Assembly: GCF_005768555.2 (NCBI RefSeq)
Contig: NZ_VCHX02000183.1
Coordinates: 1-52,211, forward strand
Direction of reading: 5' to 3'
Source of the DNA: Streptomyces sporangiiformans
GTDB taxonomy: Bacteria; Actinomycetota; Actinomycetes; Streptomycetales; Streptomycetaceae
DNA length: 52,211 nucleotides
Part shown: one piece after another, positions 32,919-41,548 of the stretch
How positions within the stretch are numbered: position 1 is the stretch's first letter
How the letters are laid out: every line of letters starts with the position of its first letter
Program-made: the position numbers and the translations under genes
The notes under the pieces: generated by a model
Databases searched by the model: none
Seen by the model: the letters and a program-made list of their open reading frames with translations, nothing else
What the model was told of the DNA's origin: nothing

Positions 32919-35900
32919 TCAGTACTCCACATCCTGCGAGCGACGGCGGATGACCGTGACCTCGTCGCGCTGGTTGCCGGTCGGGCCGTAGTAGTTGAAG
33001 GCGTAGGTGAACTGGGCGTAGCCGCCGGCGAGATGAGTGGGCTTGACCAGCAGCCTGGTCAGGGAGTTGTGGATGCCGCCTCGCTTGCCGCTGACCTCGG
33101 TCTTCGGGACGTTCACCGTGCGGTCCTTGGCGTGGTACATGTACACCGTGCCTTCCGGCATGCGATGGGTGACCACGGCCCGGGCGGCGACGACGCCGTT
33201 GCGGTTGTACGCCTCGATCCACTCGTTGTCCTTCACGCCGATCTTCTCGGCGTCGGCGGTGGACATCCAGATCACCGGGCCGCCGCGGGACAGCGCCAGC
33301 ATGTAGGCGTTGTCCTGGTACTCGGAGTGGATGGACCACTTCGAGTGCGGGGTCAGATAGCGGACCGTGACCTCGGCGCGGTCGTTCTCGTGCAGGTGCT
33401 CGTCGCCGTAGTGGCGGCGCGTGTTCAACGGGGGCCGGTAGACCGGGAGTTGCTCACCGAGTTCGGCGATCCAGTCGTGCTGGACGAAGAAGTGCTGACG
33501 GCCGGTGAGGGTGTGCCAGGGCTTGAGGTGCTCGACGTTGATGACGAACGGCGAGTAGCGCCGGCCACCGGTCTCACTGCCCGACCACTCGTACGAAGTC
33601 ATCACGGCGCGCGGCTGGGTACGGGTGTCGGCGAAGGTGATCCGTTCCGCCTCACGCTCCGAGGCCAGTTCCACCAGGCCCTCGCTGCCGGTCTGCCGTT
33701 CCAGCTCGCGGAAGCCCTCGGTGGCCAGCCGTCCGTTGGTGGTGCCGGACAGGGCGAGGATCGCCTCGCACATGTCGGTGGCCGTGGCCAGCGACGGCCG
33801 CCCGGCAGCGATACCGTCGCGTACGGTGCCGGAGCGCCGGCGCAGCTCCTCGATCTCCCGGTCCGGGTGGACGGTGATGCCCTTGGTGGTGGTGCCGAGG
33901 GTGTCCAGCAGCGGGCCGACCGCGCGGCTCTTCTGCGCCACGGCCGCGTAGTCCCGTTCGATGACGACCAGCTTGGGCATGGTCCGCCCGGGGACCGGTT
34001 CGCACTCACCGGCCTTCCAGTCCCGTACGACGCCGCCCGGCTGGGCGAGTTCGTCGGGGGTGTCGTGCAGCAGCGGCACGGCGAGGACATCGGTACGGGT
34101 GCCGAGGTGCTCGGTGGCCAGCTCGCTGAACCGGTCGGCGATGGTCAGGAAGGTGTCGTAGTCGGTGCGGGCCTGCCAGGGCGGGGCGATGGCCGGGGTG
34201 AAGGCGTGCACGAAGGGGTGCATGTCCGTGCTGGACAGGTCGTTCTTCTCGTACCAGGTGGCGGCGGGGAGGACGACATCAGCGAGCAGGCCGGTCGAGG
34301 TCATCCGGAAGTCCATGGTGACCAGCAGATCGAGCTTGCCCTCGGGAGCCTCCTCCCGCCACACCACGTCCTTCGGACGCCCCTCGGGCGGGGTCTCCTC
34401 GGAGCGGACGGCCGCGTCCGTGCCGAGGAGGTGCCGCAGGAAGTACTCGTTGCCCTTGCCGGAGGAGCCCAGAAGGTTCGCCCGCCACACGGTCAGTACG
34501 CGGGGGAAGTTGGCCGGATCGTCGGGGTCCTCGGCCGCGAACCGCAGTCGCCCGGACTTCAGCTCGTCGACGACGTGCTCGGAAACCGGGCGGCCCGCGG
34601 CCGCAGCCTCGTCGGCGAGGTCGAGCGAGTTTCGGTTGAAGCCGGGGTGACCTGGCGTCCAGCCCATGCGGATCGCCTGCGCCAGGCAGTCGGCGGTGGA
34701 CCGGCCCGCGAAGCGGCCCTCGCCGAGCGGCGACGCCAACTCGTCGGGGCCGAAGGCCTCGTAGCGCCACTGGTCGGTGTTCAGGTACCAGTACGACGTT
34801 CCCGCCATGTGCCGGGTGGGCCGCTGCCAGTCGAAGGCGAAGGCGAGATGCTGCAGGCCCGTGATGGGGCGGATCTTCTCCTGGCCGACGTAGTGGGCCC
34901 AGCCGCCGCCGTTGACGCCCTGGCAGCCGGTCATCGTCACCAGCGCCAGGAACGCCCGGTAGATGGTGTCGGAGTGGAACCAGTGGTTGGTGCCGGCGCC
35001 CAGCGCGATCATGGACCGGCCGTTCGTGCGCTCGGCGTTGCGGGCGAACTCCCGCGCGATGCGCGCCGCCTGCTCAGCGGGAACGGAGGTGATCGTCTCC
35101 TGCCAGGCAGGCGTGTACGGCTCGCTCACGTCCTCATACGACGACGGCCAACTGCCGGGCAGACCCGGCCGCTTCACCCCGTACTGCGCCAGCATCAAAT
35201 CGAAGACCGTGGTGACCAGTCGCCCGCCGATCCGGCGCACGGGCACCCCGCGCACCATGACCGAACCGCCCTCCGTCGCGCCCTCGTCGAACCGGGGCAA
35301 GGCCACGGTCGCCGTCTCGTCCGCGCGGTCAAGAAGGCTCAACTCCGGCTCGACATCGCCCAGGTCAAGATTCCAACGGCCTCGCTCGGCCTCCCCCCAC
35401 CGGAAGCCGAGCGAGCCGCCGGGAACCACGGGTTCACCCGTGGCCCGGTCCAGCAGGACGGTCTTGAACTCCGCGTGCTCCTCGCCCTCCCGGCCGAGAT
35501 CGGCGGCAGTCAGGAACCCGTCCGGAACGAGGTCGTCGCCGCGTTCGCGCAGGGTGACCAGGAACGGCGCGTCGGTGAACTTCCTCAAGTAGTCCTGGAA
35601 GTAAGGCACTTCCCGGTCGACCAGGAACTCCCGCAGAATCACGTGCCCCATGGCCATCGCCAGCGCCCCGTCCGTGCCCGGGTGCGGGGCCAGCCACTCG
35701 TCGGCGTGCTTGACGTTGTCGGCGTAGTCGGGGCTGACCGCGACGACCTTGGTGCCGTTGTACCGGGTCTCGGTGAGGAAGTGCGCGTCGGGCGTGCGGG
35801 TGACGGGGATGTTGGAGCCCCACATGATCAGATAGCCCGCGTTCCACCAGTCCGCGGCCTCCGGCACGTCCGTCTGGTCGCCGAAGACCTGCGGCGAGGC

Positions 35901-36620
35901 GATCGGCAGGTCCGCGTACCAGTCGTAGAACGACAGCAGCGTGCCGCCGATCAGCGACATGAACCGGGCACCGGCCGCGAACGACGCCATCGACATCGCC
36001 GGGATCGGGGAGAAGCCCGCGACGCGATCGGGTCCGTACGCCTTGATGGTGTGCACATGGGCTGCGGCAATCAGCTCGCTGACCTCGTCCCAGTCGGCGC
36101 GCACCAGACCGCCCTTGCCGCGCGCCCGCTTGTAGGCCCGCGCCTTCGCCGGATCGCCGGTGATCTCCGCCCAGGCGGCGACCGGGTCGCCGAGGCGGCG
36201 CCTGGCCTCGCGCCACAGCTTGAGCAACTCGCCGCGCACGTACGGGTAACGGACCCTGCTGGGCGAGTACGTGTACCAGGAGAACGACGCCCCGCGAGGG
36301 CAGCCGCGCGGCTCGTACTCGGGGCAGTCCGTGCCGATCGACGGATAGTCGGTGGCCTGGTGCTCCCAGGTGATGATCCCGTCCTTGACGTACACCATCC
36401 ACGAACACGAACCGGTGCAGTTGACGCCGTGCGTGGAGCGCACCACCTTGTCGTGCGCCCACCGGTCCCGGTAGAAGCCCTCCCACTTGCCGTCGTTCTC
36501 GCCGAACACCGCGCGCCCGTCGGCCGATACCTCACTGCGCGTCAGCAGCCGCCGGCCTGCCAGCGGCCAGCTCTGAGCGGCGCGCGACTCCCGCCGCCGT
36601 GCGTTCTGATCGTTCTCCAT
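32919..36620 (-). CDS. narG: Respiratory nitrate reductase alpha subunit (Mo-bisMGD)
   Basis: A 1233-residue catalytic subunit reducing nitrate to nitrite on the cytoplasmic side. The N-terminal FS0 cluster motif is complete: His64, Cys68, Cys72 and Cys107 (HGVNCTGSCSWMV ... PRGCPRG). LIMWGSNIPVTRTPDAHF carries the aspartate-ligand region of the Mo site. Length is normal for NarG. The ATG at 36620 gives the standard N-terminus but has no clear ribosome site. It heads narGHJI, matching the second nitrate reductase (nar2) of streptomycetes. Paired boxes lie 101 and 122 bp upstream. Confidence 0.96.
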   Translation of the reverse strand: MENDQNARRRESRAAQSWPLAGRRLLTRSEVSADGRAVFGENDGKWEGFYRDRWAHDKVVRSTHGVNCTGSCSWMVYVKDGIITWEHQATDYPSIGTDCPEYEPRGCPRGASFSWYTYSPSRVRYPYVRGELLKLWREARRRLGDPVAAWAEITGDPAKARAYKRARGKGGLVRADWDEVSELIAAAHVHTIKAYGPDRVAGFSPIPAMSMASFAAGARFMSLIGGTLLSFYDWYADLPIASPQVFGDQTDVPEAADWWNAGYLIMWGSNIPVTRTPDAHFLTETRYNGTKVVAVSPDYADNVKHADEWLAPHPGTDGALAMAMGHVILREFLVDREVPYFQDYLRKFTDAPFLVTLRERGDDLVPDGFLTAADLGREGEEHAEFKTVLLDRATGEPVVPGGSLGFRWGEAERGRWNLDLGDVEPELSLLDRADETATVALPRFDEGATEGGSVMVRGVPVRRIGGRLVTTVFDLMLAQYGVKRPGLPGSWPSSYEDVSEPYTPAWQETITSVPAEQAARIAREFARNAERTNGRSMIALGAGTNHWFHSDTIYRAFLALVTMTGCQGVNGGGWAHYVGQEKIRPITGLQHLAFAFDWQRPTRHMAGTSYWYLNTDQWRYEAFGPDELASPLGEGRFAGRSTADCLAQAIRMGWTPGHPGFNRNSLDLADEAAAAGRPVSEHVVDELKSGRLRFAAEDPDDPANFPRVLTVWRANLLGSSGKGNEYFLRHLLGTDAAVRSEETPPEGRPKDVVWREEAPEGKLDLLVTMDFRMTSTGLLADVVLPAATWYEKNDLSSTDMHPFVHAFTPAIAPPWQARTDYDTFLTIADRFSELATEHLGTRTDVLAVPLLHDTPDELAQPGGVVRDWKAGECEPVPGRTMPKLVVIERDYAAVAQKSRAVGPLLDTLGTTTKGITVHPDREIEELRRRSGTVRDGIAAGRPSLATATDMCEAILALSGTTNGRLATEGFRELERQTGSEGLVELASEREAERITFADTRTQPRAVMTSYEWSGSETGGRRYSPFVINVEHLKPWHTLTGRQHFFVQHDWIAELGEQLPVYRPPLNTRRHYGDEHLHENDRAEVTVRYLTPHSKWSIHSEYQDNAYMLALSRGGPVIWMSTADAEKIGVKDNEWIEAYNRNGVVAARAVVTHRMPEGTVYMYHAKDRTVNVPKTEVSGKRGGIHNSLTRLLVKPTHLAGGYAQFTYAFNYYGPTGNQRDEVTVIRRRSQDVEY

Positions 36621-36713
36621 GGCCGAGAACGCTAGGCGCGGCGGGGGGCGTCGCACGCGGGTCGAGCGGTCCTCGTCGGACGTCCTTCCGGCCCTGCCTT
36701 GGCCGCCGTAACA

Positions 36714-36750
36714 GGGACCAATGGTCCCCCTGCCGGGGCCGCTCGGACGG
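36714..36750. promoter_or_regulatory. Tandem DosR/OsdR-like boxes upstream of narG
   Basis: GGGACCAATGGTCCC (36714-36728) is a perfect palindrome; GGGGCCGCTCGGAC (36735-36748) is a looser copy about 21 bp away. They lie 101-122 bp from narG and also directly in front of the Acg-like fragment on the other strand, so they may once have served both. Confidence 0.7.
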
Positions 36751-36816
36751 GGGCGGATGCGGCGGGCGTTGCATTCAACAGGCCGGGACAACTGAGGACG
36801 ATCTGCCGGCCACGCG

Positions 36817-37177
36817 GGCACTGTACGAGGCCATCGACCGCCGGCACATCAGCCGGATGCCCTTCACGGGCCGCCCGGTGCCCGATCCCGTCGTGGCCAG
36901 CATGACCGAGGCCCGACGACGAAGAAGGCGCGCGGCTGGACTGCGACGACTACGCCAAGGACGGGTACAACGGGCCGAGGGCACACGACTGTACGTCCCC
37001 GACATCGTGGGAACGCGGCGCCTGCTCCACGTGGCCACGGCCACCGAGCTCCGCAACGCGGGCCACAGCGCGCGTCTCGCCGAAAGCAGGGCCTGGATCA
37101 CCGCCCCGGGGGCCGGGCCATACGGGATCTCTGTCTCCGCGCTCGGCGCACGTGACGCGTCCGGCCGCATGCCTTGA
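36817..37177 (+). pseudogene. Acg-type nitroreductase fragment
   Basis: Open sequence here aligns with the middle of the intact nitroreductase at 25297-26301. ALYEAIDRRHISRMPFTGRP then VPDPVVASMTEA matches its IRQRHTSRHPF region, and LLHVATATELRNAG, ARLAESRAWITAP and ALGARDASGRMP match the following 80 residues. In between the frame turns to arginine-rich nonsense, indicating a slip. The N-terminal 110 and C-terminal 100 residues are missing. It stands directly behind the narG-side boxes. Confidence 0.65.
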
Positions 37178-37365
37178 CCAGCTGGTCGTTCCCAGCTGCT
37201 GATCCGTTTCGGCTTCGGCCCGGACGCCGTCGCACGTACGCCTCGCTCGCCGGCTTTACGCCCACGGGCCTCACTACGACTGCTTCGCCAGGCCGGGCAG
37301 ATAGCCAGGTGGCTGTCACCCGGGCCCCCGCCACGGGCTGATCGGGCCATGCGCCCCGGGACATC

Positions 37366-37402
37366 GGGACCGTCCGGCCAGGGGCACAGGGACGAATGGC
37401 CC
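37366..37402. promoter_or_regulatory. Tandem DosR/OsdR-like boxes upstream of narK
   Basis: GGGACCGTCCGGCC (37366-37379) and GGGACGAATGGCCC (37389-37402) have centres about 22 bp apart and lie 95 and 118 bp before the narK ATG. The 37178-37490 gap contains nothing else that I recognise. Confidence 0.6.
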
Positions 37403-37490
37403 ACGCCGGCGGCAAGGCGCATACCGAAATCTGGCTGACGGCACACCAGGTGAGAAAGCCATCGCTGACACCACCAGGAAGGACAGTTCC

Positions 37491-38783
37491 ATGCTCCAGC
37501 CGTCAAGGAAGAAGGACGACCCCCCGGCGGGGGCCACGCCGGTCACCAGCCGTGCCTGGCTGATGCTCGCGCTGGCCACGATCGGTTTCGCCGTCAACTT
37601 CTGGGCCTGGGCACTGCTCAGCCCCTTGGGCCCGCGGTTCAAGGACGTCCTGGAGCTGAGCTCCTTCCAGCAGTCACTGCTGGTGGCGGTGCCGGTGGTG
37701 GTCGGCTCGCTGGGCCGCATCCCGGTCGGCGCGCTGACCGACCGCTTCGGCGGACGGGTCATGTTCCCGCTGGTCTCGGCAGCCACCATCGTGCCGGTGC
37801 TGTACCTGGGGTTGTCCGGGCACTCCTCGCTCGCCGGGCTGCTGATCGGCGGATTCTTCCTCGGCATCGGCGGCACCGCCTTCGCCGTCGGGGTGCCATT
37901 GGTCAGCGCCTGGTTCCCGCCCGAGCGACGCGGGCTGGCCATAGGTGTGTTCGGCGCCGGCATGGGCGGCACCGCGATCAGTGCCCTGACGACGGTGAAA
38001 CTGGTCGACGCGGGCAGCACGTCCACACCCTTTCTGATCACCGCCGCGGTACTCGCCGCCTACGCCGTGGCCGCCGCCCTGCTGCTGCGCGACGCGCCCG
38101 GCCGTACCGTACCGACCGAGCCGCTGGCCCGCCGCCTGGCCGCCACGGCCAAGCTGGGCATCACCTGGCAGGCATCCGCCCTGTACGCCGTGACCTTCGG
38201 CGGCTACGTGGCCTTCTCCGTCTACCTGCCCACCTACCTCAAGACCGGCTACGGGCTGACCCAGGCCGACGCCGCGAACCGCATGGCCGGGTTCGTGCTG
38301 CTGGCGGTGGCGATGCGCCCGATCGGCGGCTGGCTGTCGGACCGCATCGGGCCGGTGCGCGTGCTCGCCGCGTCGCTGGCGGTGGTCGTGGCGGGTGCGG
38401 TGGCACAGTCGTTCACCCCGGCCCTGGCGCCCGTGGGCACCCTCGCCTTCCTCGCCATGGCCGCCGCGCTCGGCGCGGGCAGCGGGGCGACCTTCGCTCT
38501 GGTCGCCCTGCTGACCCCGGCGAACAAGGTCGGCTCGGTCACTGGAATGGTCGGTGCCGCGGGCGGCCTGGGCGGCTTCCTGCCCCCGTTGCTGATGGGC
38601 TCGCTGTACGGGGCGTACGAGTCGTACGCGATCGGCCTCGCCCTCCTCGCGGTCGTCGCCGCGGTGGCACTGGGCTACACCGTCACCGGTGTCCGCATCG
38701 CTGTCCACGGCGGCAACCGTGACAGCCGGACACCGCGCTCCGGCCATGGGCGCGGGCACCGTACCGCCGGGACCACGGCGTAA
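37491..38783 (+). CDS. narK: NarK-type nitrate/nitrite transporter (MFS)
   Basis: A 430-residue major facilitator with 12 hydrophobic segments. The NarK signatures are ATIGFAVNFWAWALLSPLGP in the first helix, GRIPVGALTDRFGGR (MFS loop 2-3), GFFLGIGGTAFAVGVPLVSA WFPP (nitrate signature 1 region) and GAGSGATFALVALL TP in the second half. It imports nitrate and/or exports nitrite for NarGHI. The last 30 residues are a basic, low-complexity tail. GGAAGGA lies 8 bp before the ATG. Rv1737c (narK2) is a DosR-regulon counterpart. Confidence 0.93.
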   Translation: MLQPSRKKDDPPAGATPVTSRAWLMLALATIGFAVNFWAWALLSPLGPRFKDVLELSSFQQSLLVAVPVVVGSLGRIPVGALTDRFGGRVMFPLVSAATIVPVLYLGLSGHSSLAGLLIGGFFLGIGGTAFAVGVPLVSAWFPPERRGLAIGVFGAGMGGTAISALTTVKLVDAGSTSTPFLITAAVLAAYAVAAALLLRDAPGRTVPTEPLARRLAATAKLGITWQASALYAVTFGGYVAFSVYLPTYLKTGYGLTQADAANRMAGFVLLAVAMRPIGGWLSDRIGPVRVLAASLAVVVAGAVAQSFTPALAPVGTLAFLAMAAALGAGSGATFALVALLTPANKVGSVTGMVGAAGGLGGFLPPLLMGSLYGAYESYAIGLALLAVVAAVALGYTVTGVRIAVHGGNRDSRTPRSGHGRGHRTAGTTA

Positions 38784-38830
38784 GACCCACAGGACGCGAA
38801 CTGCAGGACGAAGGGAAAGGAGATTCCGCG

Positions 38831-39159
38831 GTGTGCGAGTACCGCGGCTGCCAGTCCCTGGCGGCGATCGACGAGCTGCCCGTGAGCACGACGAAATCGT
38901 CAACCTGATCGGCCACCTCCACTCCGCACGGCGGGAGGGCGACGTGGACCGGATGGCGAGCGTCGCCCTGGAGATCACGACCGTGCTGGGTCCGCACACC
39001 CAGGTGGAGAAGCACGGACTGTTCCCCGCTCTGGCCGGGGACTTCCCCGACCGGATCGCCGCCCTGGAAGCCGAGCACCGCCGCATCGAGCTCGTCCACA
39101 AGCTCACCGCACCGCTCCCCCAAGCAGAACACCGGCACTGGGACGGTATCGGCCGCTGA
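38831..39159 (+). pseudogene. Hemerythrin-like protein with an early frameshift
   Basis: The gene starts at the GTG at 38831 (AAAGGAG 8 bp upstream) as MCEYRGCQSLAAIDEL, a typical start of small streptomycete hemerythrin-domain proteins. Near 38880 it slips; the other phase continues REHDEIVNLIGHLHSARREG, GPHTQVEKHGLFPALAGDFP and ALEAEHRRIELVHKL to a stop at 39159. The iron-ligand residues (His in REHDE, His/Glu/His in PHTQVEKHG, His in AEHRR) all survive in the second phase. The MCEYCGC motif usual in relatives is here MCEYRGC. The slip looks like loss of two bases and could also be a sequencing error. Confidence 0.65.
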
Positions 39160-39270
39160 GCCGGCGCCCGCCAGGGAGGGCGGACCAGGTCCCTCAGGTC
39201 GGTTGAGGCAGGGCAGTAATCACCCAGCACGCCCAGGCAGTTGGCCGCGAATGCGCCCTACCGTTCAGGA

Positions 39271-39735
39271 ATGACCTGGATACCGCTACTTGCCGCACTC
39301 ATCGGCGCCATGATCGCGATGGGATCGGCGCTGCTGGTGGAGCGTCGGACGACACAACGAGAGACGACAGCCGAGTGGCGCCGAACACGACGGGAGCTCT
39401 ACGCGAGGTTCCTCGCAGGACATGCTCAGGCCGGCAGCGACCTACGCAACATTGCCGCCACACCCGGCCTTGAGGCGAGCGAGAGGTACCGGCAGACACG
39501 CGCCGCCTACACGCACTGCTACGCGTCTCGCCACGAGTTGGAACTTCTCGCACCGCGCACCGTCGTCGATCCGGCCGAGGAATGCAGTCGGGCGGTCCGA
39601 ATGATGCGCGACGCCGTCAGCGGCGGAGCGCGCATCGACAGCGACCAGTTCGAGGAACTGACGCGCAGGTACCTGGACCTGCGCCTGGAGACCCGGGATG
39701 CCATGCGTTCAGACATCTGGACCGACAACGCCTGA
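39271..39735 (+). CDS. Hypothetical protein, N-terminal membrane anchor and helical body
   Basis: A 154-residue protein: a hydrophobic segment at residues 3-22 (WIPLLAALIGAMIAMGSALL), a basic turn (VERRTTQRETTAEWRRTRRE) and a helical cytosolic region ending ETRDAMRSDIWTDNA. A CAGGA sits right against the ATG, so a leaderless or upstream TTG start (39241) is possible. It has the same plan as the proteins at 28756-29319 and 49418-49947. Function unknown. Confidence 0.65.
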   Translation: MTWIPLLAALIGAMIAMGSALLVERRTTQRETTAEWRRTRRELYARFLAGHAQAGSDLRNIAATPGLEASERYRQTRAAYTHCYASRHELELLAPRTVVDPAEECSRAVRMMRDAVSGGARIDSDQFEELTRRYLDLRLETRDAMRSDIWTDNA

Positions 39736-39849
39736 CGAGGTCGACCTCCCGGAGACAAGAAAGGGCGGCCTTCAGCTCTTCATGGGCCACCGCAGCCCTT
39801 GAGGCCCGCAGGGATCGAACGGAACACGTACCCGCAGCGTCTGAAGTAC

Positions 39850-40272
39850 ATGAAAGCCTCGCGCCAAGCCGCCGTCCTGCTCCTGAGTGCCGGGCTGTCG
39901 CTCTCCGGCTGCTCGTCCTCGTCCGACACCCCGGGCGACGAGGGGTACACCGGCCCCACCCTGCCCGCCCGCACCGTCACGAAGGGCAAGTGGGAGGAAG
40001 GGCCGGCAGCGCCCAAGCAGCACAAGCCGTACCCATACGACATCTATACGCACTGCGGGATCAAGTGGGTGAAGTTCGGCGGCCGTTGGTGGATCCTCGA
40101 CTCCGTGTTCCCCGGGGTCGAGCAGGTCAAAGGGGAGCCGCCCTCGCAGGACAGCCAGAGGCTCGCCGGCTACATGACCCTGATCGGCCCGGACACTGCC
40201 AACTTCGACGCCGTCGGGATGCCCACGATGCAATTCGTACCGACCGAGGACGAACCGCCGGGCTGCGCCTAG
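39850..40272 (+). CDS. Putative lipoprotein
   Basis: A 140-residue secreted protein with a lipoprotein signal peptide: basic MKASRQ, a hydrophobic stretch and the lipobox LSGC (lipidated Cys21), followed by a Ser-rich linker. The mature part contains a paired-cysteine region (HCGIKWVKFGGRWWILDS) and a C-terminal Cys. Similar small lipoproteins are common in Streptomyces, without known function. The ribosome site is weak. Confidence 0.7.
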   Translation: MKASRQAAVLLLSAGLSLSGCSSSSDTPGDEGYTGPTLPARTVTKGKWEEGPAAPKQHKPYPYDIYTHCGIKWVKFGGRWWILDSVFPGVEQVKGEPPSQDSQRLAGYMTLIGPDTANFDAVGMPTMQFVPTEDEPPGCA

Positions 40273-40334
40273 CTTCAGACCTCAACACGGTCGTTGTCGG
40301 TCGCATGCCTGCCCCGCCTGGCAGGATCGAGGCC

Positions 40335-41054
40335 ATGTCGATGGATCCGCTGCTGGCCAGAGCCCAGGGGCTGTGGGAAGACCTGGCCCGGGTGCCGGTG
40401 TCGTTCCCACTGACGAGCGCTGTGAACGTGGTTGTGTCCCCGGAATCGGAGATGTGCCCAGTTGGATGGGTCGGGGTAGTGGCACTCGGTGGATCGGCGA
40501 TCGTGACCGTGCCGAGCGAGAGTTCCGCCGCGATCGTGCGCGACGCACTGACGAGACTGCCGGTAGAGGCTGTCGTGGATGCCGCTTCAGTCCGTGAGGT
40601 GCTGCCCGTGGCCAGGGTGCTCGGTCCGGCGACGTTGTCGTACGTGTCCCCAGAAGGCTTCCGCCCGGTGGCCGCTTCATCGGCTGTGGAACAACTGCCC
40701 GGCCACCACCCGGAGCTGCGGGCCCTGGAGAAGGCGGCGGGCCATGAGGACGCTGCTGAGGCATCTCTGGACGAGATCACGTCACCCGCGTTCGTGGTCC
40801 GCGAGCGCGGTCAGGTGGTGTCTGCTGCTGGATATCGCGCCTGGCCGAGCCGGACCGCTCACATCAGCGTGCTGACTGCGCCGGATGTGCGCGGACGCGG
40901 ACTGGCACGGGTGACGGCCTCGGCGACGGTCACTCATGCCCTCGCTGCCGGGCTGCTGCCGCAGTGGCGCGCGCGGCCCCCTGCCTCCCGGCGGGTTGCG
41001 GCCGCATTGGGTTTCGAGGAACTGGGCGCCCAACTCTCGATCGAGATCGTCTAG
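40335..41054 (+). CDS. GNAT-family N-acetyltransferase
   Basis: A 239-residue protein. The N-terminal 130 residues form a poorly conserved domain; the C-terminal part is a GNAT fold with SPAFVVRERGQVVSAAGYRA as the central strands and VLTAPDVRGRGLARVTASA for acetyl-CoA binding. The final ARPPASRRVAAALGFEELG matches the end of the FR47/GNAT group. Substrate unknown. It follows the lipoprotein by 62 bp. Confidence 0.75.
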   Translation: MSMDPLLARAQGLWEDLARVPVSFPLTSAVNVVVSPESEMCPVGWVGVVALGGSAIVTVPSESSAAIVRDALTRLPVEAVVDAASVREVLPVARVLGPATLSYVSPEGFRPVAASSAVEQLPGHHPELRALEKAAGHEDAAEASLDEITSPAFVVRERGQVVSAAGYRAWPSRTAHISVLTAPDVRGRGLARVTASATVTHALAAGLLPQWRARPPASRRVAAALGFEELGAQLSIEIV

Positions 41055-41548
41055 GAGAAGTCCCGCCGGCGACTGATCTCAGCCGACCGGCAGGGGCCTC
41101 TTCGTCCATCCGATGCGGGGGCCGCGCGGGCCAGGCGACGGGTCATGGGGGTGATTGCCGCCGTGTACCAGCGATGGCCGCGCTCTCCGGTCCTTCTCGA
41201 GGATTCGTTTCGGCAGCAAGGTGCGCCGTCCCGCGCTCGGCATGCGCATCGAGCCAGTCGCCGGTGCCGTACACACCACGCCGCCGCCCCCGTCGCGGTC
41301 GTCCCACACGACCGCTTCCTCTGTGCCGTTGTCGACGGTCTAGGGGCAGACCCTCACCGCCGGCGCGCTCTTCCCGTCGGCGGTGAGGGTCTGCAGGGCT
41401 TGGGGCGCTCCGGCGTTGCCGGACACGAACTCCCGGTGCGGGCACCGCCAGCAGCGCGTCGACTGCCGTGATCACATGGCAGGAAGGGGTTTTTGAAGCC
41501 ACCGTCCGTTCGGTCCGCCCGCGAACAGTACCGTCCGGGGCACGTGTT
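41055..41548. other. Intergenic region between convergent genes
   Basis: Nearly 500 bp without a gene that I accept. The minus-strand phase with TLTADGKSAPAVRVCP and VDNGTEEAVVWDDRDGGGGV looks faintly protein-like but contains a stop between the two pieces and has no identified family. A large perfect hairpin is described separately. Confidence 0.4.
41346..41394. terminator. Long perfect inverted repeat, possible bidirectional terminator
   Basis: GCAGACCCTCACCGCCG (41346-41362) and CGGCGGTGAGGGTCTGC (41378-41394) are perfect 17-bp arms around a 15-nt loop. It lies between two genes that face each other (GNAT ending at 41054, LuxR regulator ending at 41549), where a bidirectional terminator is expected. 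There is no T-tract, as is common in high-GC hosts. Such a strong stem could also be a processed RNA or a remnant of a mobile repeat. Confidence 0.55.

Noticed and set aside
32778..36635. An open frame of about 1,285 codons on the plus strand opposite narG
   Set aside because: It is a shadow frame of narG. The narG product has all cofactor motifs, and the opposite frame has none.
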